DNA of 64,000 nucleotides from the NCBI RefSeq assembly GCF_012034245.1, contig NZ_JAATEO010000031.1, positions 1-64,000 on the forward strand, given 5' to 3'. Under the pieces are notes generated by a model. It had not been told where the DNA came from. It made no database searches and saw nothing but the letters and a program-made list of their open reading frames with translations. Below are positions 53,848 to 63,327 of this stretch, in pieces. The stretch's first letter is position 1. Each line of letters opens with the position of its first letter. A program made the translations under genes and the position numbers. This stretch comes from Micromonospora thermarum (GTDB taxonomy: Bacteria; Actinomycetota; Actinomycetes; Mycobacteriales; Micromonosporaceae).

Positions 53848-55044
53848 GTGGAGCGCTGCGCCGACACCCCCGGTCACGTGCTGTTCCTCAACTGGCGGGA
53901 CACCCGCAACCCCGAGGGCGGCGGTTCCGAGGTGTACGTCGAGCGGATCGCCGCGGAGCTGGTGGCCCGCGGCTTCCGCGTCACGCTGTTCTGCGCCGCC
54001 CACGACCGGGCGCCCGCGGACGAGGTCAACGAGACGGGCGTTCGTCTGGTGCGGCGCGGCGGCCGCCACACGGTGTACCTGTGGGCCGCGCTCTGCTACG
54101 TCGCCGGCGCCCTCGGCTTCGGCCCGCTCTCCCGTCGGCGCGGCGGCCGGCCGGACATCCTCGTGGACGTCTGCAACGGCCTGCCGTTCCTGGCCCCGCT
54201 GTGGGCGCGGCGGCCGGTGGTCAAGCTGATCCACCACGTCCACCGCGAGCAGTGGCCGGTGGTGCTCCCGCCCTGGGCGGCCCGCTTCGGCTGGTGGGTC
54301 GAGTCGTCGTTCGCCGTACGCGTCTACCGGCGTTGCCGGTACGTCACGGTCTCCGAGGCGACCCGGCGTGAGCTGGCCACCCTGGGCGTACCTCCGGAGC
54401 AGGTCTCGGTGGTGCACAACGGCACGCCCACCCTTCCCCGCACCGACGCGGAACGCGCGCCGTTCCCCCTGCTCGTGACGCTCAACCGGCTGGTGCCGCA
54501 CAAGCGGGTCGAGGTGGCGTTGCGGGCCGTCGCCGCCCTCGCCGACGAGTTGCCGCAGCTGCGGCTGGTCGTCGCCGGGCAGGGCTGGTGGGAGCCGCAC
54601 CTGCACGAGGTCGCCGGCGACCTGGGTATCACCGACCGGGTGGAGTTCCGGGGCTTCGTGACGGAGGAGGAGAAGGCGGGCCTGCTCGCCTCGGCGTGGG
54701 TGGCCCTGACCCCGTCGCTCAAGGAGGGCTGGGGTCTGACGATCGTGGAGGCGGGATCGGCCGGTACGCCCACCGTCGCCTTCCGCGACGCGGGCGGCGT
54801 CGCCGAGGCCGTCGTGGACGGGCGCACCGGGCTGCTCGCCGACGACATCGACGACTACGTGGCCAAGGTGCGCACGCTGCTCCACGAGGACGAGGTCCGG
54901 CGGAGGATGGGCGAGGAGGCGCGGGAGCACGCGGCGAGCTTCACCTGGGAGGTCGCGGGTGGTCGCTTCGCGGCCCTGCTGGAGGGTGCGGAGTCGCCCC
55001 GCCCGGTGCAGCAGCGGGGCGCGCCGTCCTACCTGTTGCCGTAG
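53848..55044 (+). CDS. GT4 family glycosyltransferase
   Basis: 398 residues from the GTG at 53848 with TAGGA upstream. The GT-B fold is seen in VLFLNWRDTRNPEGGGSEVY, VERIAAELVARGFRVTLFCA, VSEATRRELATLGVPPEQVS and the nucleotide-binding TPSLKEGWGLTIVEAGSAGT with the E-x7-E glutamates. A retaining mannosyl- or galactosyl-type transferase acting on the cytoplasmic face is likely. The Rv0225 homologue occupies the same place. The last codons overlap the DUF2613 gene on the other strand. Confidence 0.87.
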   Translation: MERCADTPGHVLFLNWRDTRNPEGGGSEVYVERIAAELVARGFRVTLFCAAHDRAPADEVNETGVRLVRRGGRHTVYLWAALCYVAGALGFGPLSRRRGGRPDILVDVCNGLPFLAPLWARRPVVKLIHHVHREQWPVVLPPWAARFGWWVESSFAVRVYRRCRYVTVSEATRRELATLGVPPEQVSVVHNGTPTLPRTDAERAPFPLLVTLNRLVPHKRVEVALRAVAALADELPQLRLVVAGQGWWEPHLHEVAGDLGITDRVEFRGFVTEEEKAGLLASAWVALTPSLKEGWGLTIVEAGSAGTPTVAFRDAGGVAEAVVDGRTGLLADDIDDYVAKVRTLLHEDEVRRRMGEEAREHAASFTWEVAGGRFAALLEGAESPRPVQQRGAPSYLLP

Positions 55045-55223
55045 ACCTCGGGGGCGTACGGGTCCTGCTTGCCGGCCCGCTTGGCCGCCTCCGAGGCGTT
55101 CCGGGCCTCGGTGACCGCCTCGGCCTCGGTGGCGGTCGCGGCAGCCGCGAGCCCGCCGAGGGCCAGGATCCCGAGCACCGCCGCCACCAGGCCGGTGACG
55201 ACCAGGGTCAGGGCTTTACGCAT
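55029..55223 (-). CDS. DUF2613-like small membrane-anchored peptide
   Basis: 64 residues from the ATG at 55223 (GGAGGAT upstream). One hydrophobic segment (TLVVTGLVAAVLGILALGGL) is followed by a short charged region and a C-terminal YAPEVYGNR, which is typical of DUF2613 (Rv0236A-like). Its neighbourhood with an AftD homologue agrees. Convergent with the GT4 gene, overlapping it by 16 bases. Confidence 0.7.
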   Translation of the reverse strand: MRKALTLVVTGLVAAVLGILALGGLAAAATATEAEAVTEARNASEAAKRAGKQDPYAPEVYGNR

Positions 55224-55258
55224 GCCAATCCTCCAATGCCGAGACGTGCGAGCGGACG

Positions 55259-56974
55259 TTACCACGCGGTAGCCCTTCGGCGTAGTGCCGAAAAGACGGC
55301 AACCAGGACCACCAGAAGGGCGGTACCCAAGGCTGCCACCACCGCCCACCGGGCGGGAGGCGGGGCGACCGGTCCGGACGGTGCGGCCGGATTGCGGTAG
55401 AGGGTGAGAAACGACCCGCGGTGGACGACCTCGAGACCGGCGAGGGTCGCCGGGTCCACCCCGCCGGCCAGGTGGTGCTGCACCACCACCCACCGCGCCC
55501 CGGTCGCCGCGACGGGCCGCCCCTCCGCGAGCACGCGGCGCAGCTCGCGCAGGCGCGGGTTCTCGCCGGCCACCGCGACGTCACCGACCCGCAACGTGTC
55601 GTCGGTCAGCACCGTCCCGGGCAGGTAGCGGGGGGCCGGGTCCAGGACGACCCGACCGGAATTCCACGGGTACGCACGGTAGGCGCTCAGCGGCAGTGAG
55701 ACGATCTGGCCGCCGGGGTCGTCGGCCACCCGCCCGGCGACCGCGCGCCAGTCCGCCGGGTAGCTCACCGGCCGCAGCCGGCCGGCGCCGCCGAACGCGA
55801 GGTCCGGCATGACGGCGACCGGCAGGAGCAGCAGCCCGACCAGCACCACGCCCGCCATGTCGCGGTCCACCCGCTCCACCCGGCCGAGGAGCCGCTCGGC
55901 GCCCAGCGCCGCGCACACCACCAGCAGCAACGCGTACGGGGCCAGGAACTTCTGGCCGTCGCGGAGGAGCCCCGCCCCGGGCAGGTTCACCACCGCCCAG
56001 CGCAGCGCGGCGTCCCCACCCGGGAGTACCCCGAGGGAGGCGAGCAGGAAGCCGGCGCCGGCCAGCACCGTCAGCCGTACCGTCGCGCCCGGGGGCAGCC
56101 GACGCCGCAGCAGGCCGACGCCGGCACCGGCCAGGACCAGCAGCACCAGGGTCGCCAGCGGCACCAGCGGGACCGCCCGGCTCGCCGGCGTGGCCTGCGC
56201 GCTCCAGATGCCGCCGGTGCCCGCGAGCGCCACCAGCGGACCGGCCCAGTTCTCCGCGCGCGCCGCGAACGCCGCCACGCCGGCCGGGTCGGAGGAACCG
56301 GCCGCGCGGGTGACGAGCGCGGCGGTCACCCAGGGGGCGTTGAGCAACGCGACACCGGCGACCGCGAGCGCAGACCGCCGCCAGCGCTCCCGGGCGGGCA
56401 CCAGCAGGGCCACCACGCCCAACGCGACCAGCCCGCCGGTCGGCGTGATCGCGGCGGGTGCGGCGATGAGCACCACCCGGGCCAGCGCGCCGTCGCGGCC
56501 CGCCCGCAGGTCCAGCGCCGCCCGCACCAACCAGGGGAGGGCCGCGTACGCGACCAGCAGCCCCCACTGCCCGATGAGCAGCCGCTCGGCGAGGTAGGGC
56601 GTCCAGGCGTAGCCGACCGCGGCGAGCAGCCGGATTCCACGCCGTTCGGTCGGCACCAGCCGCCCGGCGCCGACCGCCGCCAGGAGGATCGCCGCACCCA
56701 GCACCAGCCGCTGCACCACCCACCCCGGGACGAGCTGGGTGACCAGCGAGACCACCGCGTCCATCGGCACCGCGCGGGGCAGGCTCTCCGCCGGGGCGAC
56801 GAGGTCCCAGGTCAGCGGCTGCCGGGGTACGAACACCATGTCGTACAGCAGCGCGTAGCCCGGCGCCGCCAGCGGGGCGAGCACCAGCGCGGTCACGGCC
56901 GCCGCGACGACGTACAGCGGCAACCGGTCCCGGGCCGGCCGCCTCCGGTCGGCGTCCACGACTCGCTCAGCCAC
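55259..56974 (-). CDS. Large polytopic membrane protein (Rv0226c-like)
   Basis: 571 residues from the GTG at 56974, immediately after the upstream stop. About eleven membrane helices, e.g. LPLYVVAAAVTALVLAPLAA; VGYAWTPYLAERLLIGQWGL is the conserved block in the family, and DPAPRYLPGTVLTDDTLRV and ARWVVVQHHLAGGVD lie in the outer C-terminal part. It resembles the multi-helix GT-C-like proteins with an extracytoplasmic tail seen beside AftD in mycobacteria. An envelope-glycan transferase or exporter role is an inference. It ends 35 bases before the DUF2613 gene. Confidence 0.7.
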   Translation of the reverse strand: MAERVVDADRRRPARDRLPLYVVAAAVTALVLAPLAAPGYALLYDMVFVPRQPLTWDLVAPAESLPRAVPMDAVVSLVTQLVPGWVVQRLVLGAAILLAAVGAGRLVPTERRGIRLLAAVGYAWTPYLAERLLIGQWGLLVAYAALPWLVRAALDLRAGRDGALARVVLIAAPAAITPTGGLVALGVVALLVPARERWRRSALAVAGVALLNAPWVTAALVTRAAGSSDPAGVAAFAARAENWAGPLVALAGTGGIWSAQATPASRAVPLVPLATLVLLVLAGAGVGLLRRRLPPGATVRLTVLAGAGFLLASLGVLPGGDAALRWAVVNLPGAGLLRDGQKFLAPYALLLVVCAALGAERLLGRVERVDRDMAGVVLVGLLLLPVAVMPDLAFGGAGRLRPVSYPADWRAVAGRVADDPGGQIVSLPLSAYRAYPWNSGRVVLDPAPRYLPGTVLTDDTLRVGDVAVAGENPRLRELRRVLAEGRPVAATGARWVVVQHHLAGGVDPATLAGLEVVHRGSFLTLYRNPAAPSGPVAPPPARWAVVAALGTALLVVLVAVFSALRRRATAW

Positions 56975-58858
56975 TCACGGCGCCGGCACCACCCGACCGA
57001 CGGTGATCAGATTCGTGCACACCGCCACCCCGGGGGTGCGGACGGTGATCTCGATGGCGTGCCCGGCGCCCTTCAGGAGGAAGAACACCTCGTTGAGCCC
57101 GTTCTTCAGCGTGATCTCCCGGGTGGCGTCGCCGAGCCGGATGATCGCCGTGGTGGCTTCCTCGCTGAAGTAGCCGAACTGCACCACGTACGGCCACTCC
57201 TCCAGGGACCTCTCCATCGGGATCGTGGTGGTCCGCCCGCCCTCCGCCAGGTGTCCGCAGTTCGGCACCGAGCCGGGCACGATCTTCCATCCCTCGACCG
57301 CGGCCGGACGGATCCGGCCGTTCTCGTCGAACGTCGACGGCCGCTCGGCCTGCTTGACGAACACCGGCCGGCGGTCCGCCGGGCGGAAGAAGTGCGACTG
57401 GAGGTTGTCCGGCCAGAAGTACCCGGCGACGACGCGGTCCGGGACGATCGTGTCCAGGAAGACCGTGCCCGGCGGCGCGGCCGCCAGCTCGGCCTGCGCC
57501 GTTTCGAGGTACTCCCGCCCGTGCTTGGTGCTCCAGTTGTCACCGAACCGGGCCGTGCTCCACAACGTGCCCACCGCGATGGTGGCCAGGACGGCGATCA
57601 TCGAGACCAGGCCGACCGCGAAGGCGCCCGGCTCGCGCAGGACCGTCGGCACCGGCCACGCGGACACGTCACCCTCGTCGGTGTCGCGGATCCCGAGCAG
57701 CGCCGCGCCGGCGCAGATCGCGGCGACCAGCACCACGTCGGCGACGTACCGGGGGATGACGCCGACCAGCGGGCCGAGCACGCCGCCGAGCCGGGTCACG
57801 GCGAAGAGCGCGGCGACCAGCCCGAGGTAGCACGCGAGCAGCAGCCAGGCCCGCCCGGCCGACGGGCGCCGCCGGACGGTGACCACGACGAGCGTCGCCA
57901 GCACCGCCCAGGACAGCCACTTCGCGATGTCGTACGGGTCCACCAGCGGCGGTCCGTCGCCGGCGTACGTCCACCTCCAGGGGCCACCGAGCAGACCCGG
58001 CACGACGGTCTGGCCGACCAGGTCACCGAGGAACGTCAGAACCTGTCCGACCGACGTCGGCCGGTCCAGCGCGCGAGCCGGCCGGGTCAGGTAGAACGCC
58101 AGGTAGGCCCCCGACAGCACGGTGAGCACCAGCCACGCCGGCCAGTGCCGGCGGGCCGCCCTCACCACGCTGCGCCACGGCGCGCCCCGGGTGAAGAGGA
58201 AAACGGTCAGCAGGAACAGCAGCGGCACGATCAGGAGGGCCTTCGTGTCGAACAGCAGGCCGAACACCACCCACACCGCGACCACCGCGAGGTGCCGGAG
58301 GCGACCGGTACGCACGTACCGGACGTGGGCCGCCACCGCCAGGACCAGGGCCAACTGCACCGGCAGCACCAGCAGCCCGACCAGCCACAGCGACGACACC
58401 TCCAGCGTCAGCGGGCTGAACAGGAAGATGCACAGCGGGATGAGCAGGCCCCAGCCCGGCCGGAGCAGGTCGCGCAGCAGCCGGTAGAACGCGATGCCGA
58501 CCGCCGCCTGGCCGACCGCCAGCATCAGCACCCACGGCCAGGTGACGAAGCCGGCCGCCCGCACCATCAACCACGCCGCCAGCAGCCCACCCGGCATGAG
58601 GTGGTTGTTGAACGTACGCAGGAGGAAGTCCGCGTCCAGCCGCGCGTCGAGGACCTGGGCGGCGATGACGAACTCGTCCTGGGAGAACCACCCACGGGCG
58701 GCGAGGCCGGCGCGCCAGGCGACGGACACGACGATGAGGGCGAACGCGACCGCGCGGACCCGGTCGGCCCGCAACCACCGGCCGAACAAGCCCGGCCCGT
58801 CGTCCTCCGCCACGACGGTGTCGGGCCGCGTCACGGCCTCAGCTTCTGGCATTGACAT
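56975..58858 (-). CDS. GT-C-like polytopic membrane protein
   Basis: 627 residues, about eleven helices. The first extracytoplasmic loop has ARGWFSQDEFVIAAQVLDAR, where an acidic DE is typical of GT-C transferases, then ADFLLRTFNNHLMPGGLLAA. A C-terminal extracytoplasmic domain of 200 residues follows (FLDTIVPDRVVAGYFWPDNL, VFFLLKGAGHAIEITVRTPG). It may transfer a lipid-linked sugar outside the membrane. Stop and next start abut (TGA GTG). The shared promoter is in the 160-base gap to the AftD-like gene on the other strand. Confidence 0.7.
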   Translation of the reverse strand: MSMPEAEAVTRPDTVVAEDDGPGLFGRWLRADRVRAVAFALIVVSVAWRAGLAARGWFSQDEFVIAAQVLDARLDADFLLRTFNNHLMPGGLLAAWLMVRAAGFVTWPWVLMLAVGQAAVGIAFYRLLRDLLRPGWGLLIPLCIFLFSPLTLEVSSLWLVGLLVLPVQLALVLAVAAHVRYVRTGRLRHLAVVAVWVVFGLLFDTKALLIVPLLFLLTVFLFTRGAPWRSVVRAARRHWPAWLVLTVLSGAYLAFYLTRPARALDRPTSVGQVLTFLGDLVGQTVVPGLLGGPWRWTYAGDGPPLVDPYDIAKWLSWAVLATLVVVTVRRRPSAGRAWLLLACYLGLVAALFAVTRLGGVLGPLVGVIPRYVADVVLVAAICAGAALLGIRDTDEGDVSAWPVPTVLREPGAFAVGLVSMIAVLATIAVGTLWSTARFGDNWSTKHGREYLETAQAELAAAPPGTVFLDTIVPDRVVAGYFWPDNLQSHFFRPADRRPVFVKQAERPSTFDENGRIRPAAVEGWKIVPGSVPNCGHLAEGGRTTTIPMERSLEEWPYVVQFGYFSEEATTAIIRLGDATREITLKNGLNEVFFLLKGAGHAIEITVRTPGVAVCTNLITVGRVVPAP

Positions 58859-59019
58859 GGTCGGCAGCCTGCCACACGCTTACACGCCGTGGGGACGGCC
58901 GTTCTCCCGATAATCGCCACCGCAGCGCCCCAGGTCGCCGATCCCACCCCGGCCCGGCTACCGTCGCTCGACAACCCTCGGTTGCCGGTGCCCGTCCGGC
59001 CGACGGAGACAGGAGCGAG

Positions 59020-62000
59020 ATGCGTGCAGAGGTGACCGATGGCGCCGTGCCGAGCCGTACCCGGCGCACGGCCCGGCGCTTCCGGCATCTGACCATCTGC
59101 ATCGCCCTCACGGCCCTCGCCTTCCAGCAGGACCCGGGGCAGGTCGTCCCCGACACCAAGGTCGACCTGAACCTCAACCCGGCCGGGTGGCTGCTCCGCT
59201 CACTGCACCTCTGGGATCCCACCGGCACCTTCGGCCAGCTCCAGAACCAGGCGTACGGATATCTCTGGCCGATGGGCCCGTTCTTCCTGCTGGGGTCGGA
59301 ACTCGGGCTGGCACCGTGGGTGGTGCAGCGGCTGTGGTGGGCACTGCTCTTCTGTGTCGCGTACCTGGGCGTCGTGCGGCTGGCCGGCCGGCTCGGCATC
59401 GGCTCGCCCGCCGGTCGGATGATCGCCGGCGTCGCCTTCGCGTTGTCGCCCCGGATCCTCACCCAGCTCGGCTGGTCCTCGGTCGAGTCCTGGCCCAGCG
59501 CCATCGCACCGTGGGTGCTGATCCCCCTGGTGGGCCTCGCCCGGGGGGCGCCGCTGCGGCGCGCCGTCGCCGGGTCGGCCGTCGCCGTCGCCTGCGCGGG
59601 CGGGGTCAACGCGACGGCCGTGTTCGCGGTGGTGCCGCTCGCCCTGCTCTGGCTCGCCACTCTCCAGCCGCTGCGCCGCCGGATCACCGCGATCGCCGCG
59701 TGGTGCGGTGCGGTCGCCCTGGCCACCGCCTGGTGGCTGGTTCCGCTGCTGGTCCTCGGCCGGTACAGCCCGCCCTTCCTCGACTACATCGAGACCGCCC
59801 GGAACACCACCAGCGTCACCGACGGCGTGACGACGCTCCGCGGCGCCTCCTACTGGGTGGCGTACCTGGCCTCCCCGTCCGGCCCGACCATTCCGGCCGG
59901 CGCACGGCTGGCCAACGACCTGGTGCTGGTCGTCGCCACGCTGACCGTCGCCGCCCTTGGTGTCCTGGGGCTGTCCCGGCGCGGGATGCTGCACCGCCGG
60001 TTCCTGGCCGCCGGCCTGGTGCTCGGCGCCGCGCTCGTCGGTCTCGGGCACGTCGGTGACCTGCCCAACCTCCTCGCCGGGCCGCAGCAGCGGTTCCTCG
60101 ACGGGGTCGGCGCGCCGCTGCGCAACGTGCACAAGTTCGACGTCCTGCTGCGCCTGCCGCTGGCGCTCGGCGTGGCCCACCTGGTCAGCCTGGTCGTCCG
60201 CGCGGCACGCACCGCGCCCGCCGGGCGGCGCGGGCGCACCGTCGCCCGCGCCTGGCTCACCGCCGGCGTGGCCATGGCGGCGGTCGCGACGGTCGCCGGC
60301 CCGGCGGTCGCCGGTGGGCTCGCCACCCCGGGGAGCGTCCGCGAGGTGCCCGGCTACTGGCAGGACGCCGCCGACTGGCTCGACGCGAACACCGGGCGCG
60401 GGCGGGTGCTCGTCGTCCCCGGCGCACGCTTCCCGTCCTACGACTGGGGCAGCACCACCGACGAGATCACCCAGCCGCTGCTGGACAGCCGGTGGGCGGT
60501 GCGGAACGCCATCCCCTTCACCCCGCCCGCCACGATCCGGCTGCTGGACGCGATCGAGGCGGCGCTCGCCACCGGCGCCGGCTCGGACGGCCTGGCCGAT
60601 CTGCTCGCCCGCTCCGGGATCAGCCACGTCCTGTTCCGCGCCGACCTCGACCACGGCCGATCCGACACGGCCCGCCCGGCGGTGGTCCGCCAGGCGTTGG
60701 AGCGCTCACCGGGGCTGACGCGGGTCACCGCCTTCGGTCCGGTACGCGGCGGCTCGTCGACGCCCGGCGAGTTTCGTGACCAGGGGCTCGACGTGCCCGT
60801 ACGCGCCCTGGAGGTCTACCGGGTCGACCGGCCTGTCGAGCCGGTGGTCGCCTACGACCGTGACGACGTGACCACCGTCGTGGGCGGTCCCGAGTCACTC
60901 CTGGATCTCGCCGCGGCGGGCCAGCTGACCCCGGCCCCCACGCTCCTGGCCGGCGACGCGCCGGCCGGCGGCGTCGCCGGGCCGGTCGCGATGACCGACG
61001 GGCTCCGGCGGCGGGACGTGTCGTTCGGCCGGCTGCGCGACAACGCCTCCCAGACCCTCACCGCGGAGGACACCTTCGAGGTGCCGGCGCCCGCGCACGA
61101 CTACCTGCCCGACTGGGGGGCCGAGCGGTCCACCGTCGCCCGCTTCGAGGGCATCAGCGCGATCCGCGCCTCGACCGCGCGCTCGCAGGTCGACACCCCC
61201 GGCGGCGCGCGCCCGGAGCATCAGCCGTACGCGGCGATGGACGGCGACTCCGCCACCTCCTGGCAGTCCGCGCCGTACAGCCCCGGCGACCGGCAGTGGA
61301 TCGAGGTGGGTCTGGCCAACCCGACGAGGATCACCAAGGTGGAGGTCCGGTTCGACCTGACGGCCGACTCCCTGCCGACGATGGTGACCGTCACCGCCGG
61401 GTACGAGAGCCGGACCGTCGAGGGGTTCGGCGACCGGATGATCTTCGAGCTGAACGGCGTCCACGCCACCCGGGAAGTCCGGATCTCCGTCGACGAGACC
61501 TTCGCGCTCCGCCCGCTCGGCAGCGGAACGGTCGGCGTCGCCGAGATCAGCATCCCGGGCATCCAGACCAGCCGGACCCTCCAGCTTCCCGCCGCACCAG
61601 CCACCGACCGGCCGCCGACCGTCGTCGTGTCGGGGGCTCCCACCACACCGGCCTGCTTCTCGGTCGAGGGACGGCCGCACTGCTCCACCGACGCCGTCCG
61701 TGGCTCCGAGGACGGGCGCACGATCGACCGCACGCTCAGCCTGCCGGCCGCCGGGGCGTACGCCGCCCGCCTGTGGGCACGGCCGGCGCCCGGCCCGGCC
61801 CTGAACGCGACCATCGACGAGATGGTGGCCGCCGCGCAGGGGCTGAGCCTCGCACCGGAGGTCAGCGCCTCGTCGACCTACGTACGCGACCCGGTCCGCC
61901 GACCCGGCGCGGTACTCGACGGTGATCCGTCCACCAGTTGGTCGCCGGCGGTCACCGACGAGGCTCCGATCCTGCGTATGAAGTGGCTCCGGCCGCAGGT

Positions 62001-63327
62001 GATCAACGGGCTGCGCTTCGCCGTCGACCCGGCCGTCGCCGGCACCCGGCTCGGCAGCGTGCGCGTGGTCGGCGACGACGGTTTCCGGAGCAGCCTGCTG
62101 AGCAAGGACGGACTGCTCACCCTGAACCCGCCGATGCGGACCGACGAGATCACCATCCAGTTTCTCGACAAGCCGTCCGCCACCAGCACCGACCCGTACG
62201 GGCTCCGACTGCCGGAGCCGCTGCCGATCGCGGTCGGCGAGGTGACCGTGCTGCCGGGGGCGCCCACCGTGCGGCCCGACCTGGACACGCCGCTCAAGCT
62301 GGGCTGCGGATCGGGCCCGGCGTTGGAGGTCGGCGGGGCCCGGGTGACCACCACCCTCCGCGGCACGCTGCGCGACCTGCTGGAGCTGCGGGAGGTCCAG
62401 GCCGAACCGTGCGGCCGCACCCAGCAGGTCCGGCTCGCCGAGGGCGAGCAGCGTCTCGTCGCCTCCGGCAGCCGACTCGCCACGCCGACCCGGGTCGCCC
62501 TGCTGCCGCAGCCGGCCACGCCCGCTGGCGCGACGACCCCGAGCAGGGTGGACATCTCGCGGTGGGGCCTGACCGAGCGGCGGGTACGGGTCGACGCGCG
62601 AACCGCCGAACGGGTGCTCGCCGTCCGGGAGAACACCAACCCGGGCTGGCAGGCCACCCTCGCGGGCAAGCCCCTCCGCCCCGTCGTGGTCGACGGGTGG
62701 CAGCAGGGCTGGGTGCTGCCCGCGGGCGCCTCCGGCGAGGTCGTCCTGCGCTTCACGCCCGACGGCCCGTACCGGCTGGGCCTGCTGGCCGGTGGTGTCC
62801 TGCTCGTGGTGGTCGTGGTCCTCGCGGTGCTCCCCGAGCGCCGCCACGGCGGCGGTCCCACCGCTCGACCGGTCCGCCGCCGGCCCGCCCGGTCCCTCAC
62901 CCTGCTGGCCGTCGGCGCGGCGGCACTGGTGATGCTCGGTGGCCTCGTCGGCGGCCTGCTCGTCGCCGCCGGGGTCCTGCTGGCCCTCCCCGGCTCGATC
63001 CCGCTGCCCCCGTCGGCGGACCCACGCCGGGTCCGGCTCGTCACCCGGATCGCCGAGACCTGGCTCCCGGCCGCCCTCCTCGTCCTGGCGGCGTGGGCGT
63101 ACCTCGACGCCGCGCAACGGCACACCGCCGCCCTTCCGCAGCTGCTCGTGCTCCTCGCCCTCGGCTGCCTCTGGCTGTCGACGACCGTCCGGCGCCGACC
63201 CGTCCGGCGCACACCTCCGCGTCCGGCCGAGTCCGCCTCGCCGCCCGCCCCGCCGCCGGGGGTGCCGCAGCAGCGCGATCCGAAGGCAGACTCGTGGCGC
63301 GACTCCGACCTCTCGGGGATCACGTGA
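59020..63327 (+). CDS. AftD-like arabinofuranosyltransferase (DUF3367)
   Basis: 1435 residues from the ATG at 59020 with AGGAG upstream. About ten N-terminal helices carry the GT-C core: FQQDPGQVVPDTKVDLNLNP with the acidic D-x-K-x-D motif, and LGVVRLAGRLGIGSPAGRMI. A large periplasmic part follows with two F5/8-type/discoidin repeats (AAMDGDSATSWQSAPYSPGD near 740; AVLDGDPSTSWSPAVTDEAP near 970), and three C-terminal helices. This is the layout of AftD (Rv0236c), which adds arabinofuranose from decaprenyl-phosphate to arabinan. An arabinan transferase role is probable. A flippase-like gene overlaps its stop by four bases. Confidence 0.85.
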   Translation: MRAEVTDGAVPSRTRRTARRFRHLTICIALTALAFQQDPGQVVPDTKVDLNLNPAGWLLRSLHLWDPTGTFGQLQNQAYGYLWPMGPFFLLGSELGLAPWVVQRLWWALLFCVAYLGVVRLAGRLGIGSPAGRMIAGVAFALSPRILTQLGWSSVESWPSAIAPWVLIPLVGLARGAPLRRAVAGSAVAVACAGGVNATAVFAVVPLALLWLATLQPLRRRITAIAAWCGAVALATAWWLVPLLVLGRYSPPFLDYIETARNTTSVTDGVTTLRGASYWVAYLASPSGPTIPAGARLANDLVLVVATLTVAALGVLGLSRRGMLHRRFLAAGLVLGAALVGLGHVGDLPNLLAGPQQRFLDGVGAPLRNVHKFDVLLRLPLALGVAHLVSLVVRAARTAPAGRRGRTVARAWLTAGVAMAAVATVAGPAVAGGLATPGSVREVPGYWQDAADWLDANTGRGRVLVVPGARFPSYDWGSTTDEITQPLLDSRWAVRNAIPFTPPATIRLLDAIEAALATGAGSDGLADLLARSGISHVLFRADLDHGRSDTARPAVVRQALERSPGLTRVTAFGPVRGGSSTPGEFRDQGLDVPVRALEVYRVDRPVEPVVAYDRDDVTTVVGGPESLLDLAAAGQLTPAPTLLAGDAPAGGVAGPVAMTDGLRRRDVSFGRLRDNASQTLTAEDTFEVPAPAHDYLPDWGAERSTVARFEGISAIRASTARSQVDTPGGARPEHQPYAAMDGDSATSWQSAPYSPGDRQWIEVGLANPTRITKVEVRFDLTADSLPTMVTVTAGYESRTVEGFGDRMIFELNGVHATREVRISVDETFALRPLGSGTVGVAEISIPGIQTSRTLQLPAAPATDRPPTVVVSGAPTTPACFSVEGRPHCSTDAVRGSEDGRTIDRTLSLPAAGAYAARLWARPAPGPALNATIDEMVAAAQGLSLAPEVSASSTYVRDPVRRPGAVLDGDPSTSWSPAVTDEAPILRMKWLRPQVINGLRFAVDPAVAGTRLGSVRVVGDDGFRSSLLSKDGLLTLNPPMRTDEITIQFLDKPSATSTDPYGLRLPEPLPIAVGEVTVLPGAPTVRPDLDTPLKLGCGSGPALEVGGARVTTTLRGTLRDLLELREVQAEPCGRTQQVRLAEGEQRLVASGSRLATPTRVALLPQPATPAGATTPSRVDISRWGLTERRVRVDARTAERVLAVRENTNPGWQATLAGKPLRPVVVDGWQQGWVLPAGASGEVVLRFTPDGPYRLGLLAGGVLLVVVVVLAVLPERRHGGGPTARPVRRRPARSLTLLAVGAAALVMLGGLVGGLLVAAGVLLALPGSIPLPPSADPRRVRLVTRIAETWLPAALLVLAAWAYLDAAQRHTAALPQLLVLLALGCLWLSTTVRRRPVRRTPPRPAESASPPAPPPGVPQQRDPKADSWRDSDLSGIT

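Noticed and set aside
60895..63123. A 742-codon antisense frame across the AftD-like gene
   Set aside because: Low-complexity composition, no domain, and complete overlap with a well-supported coding gene.
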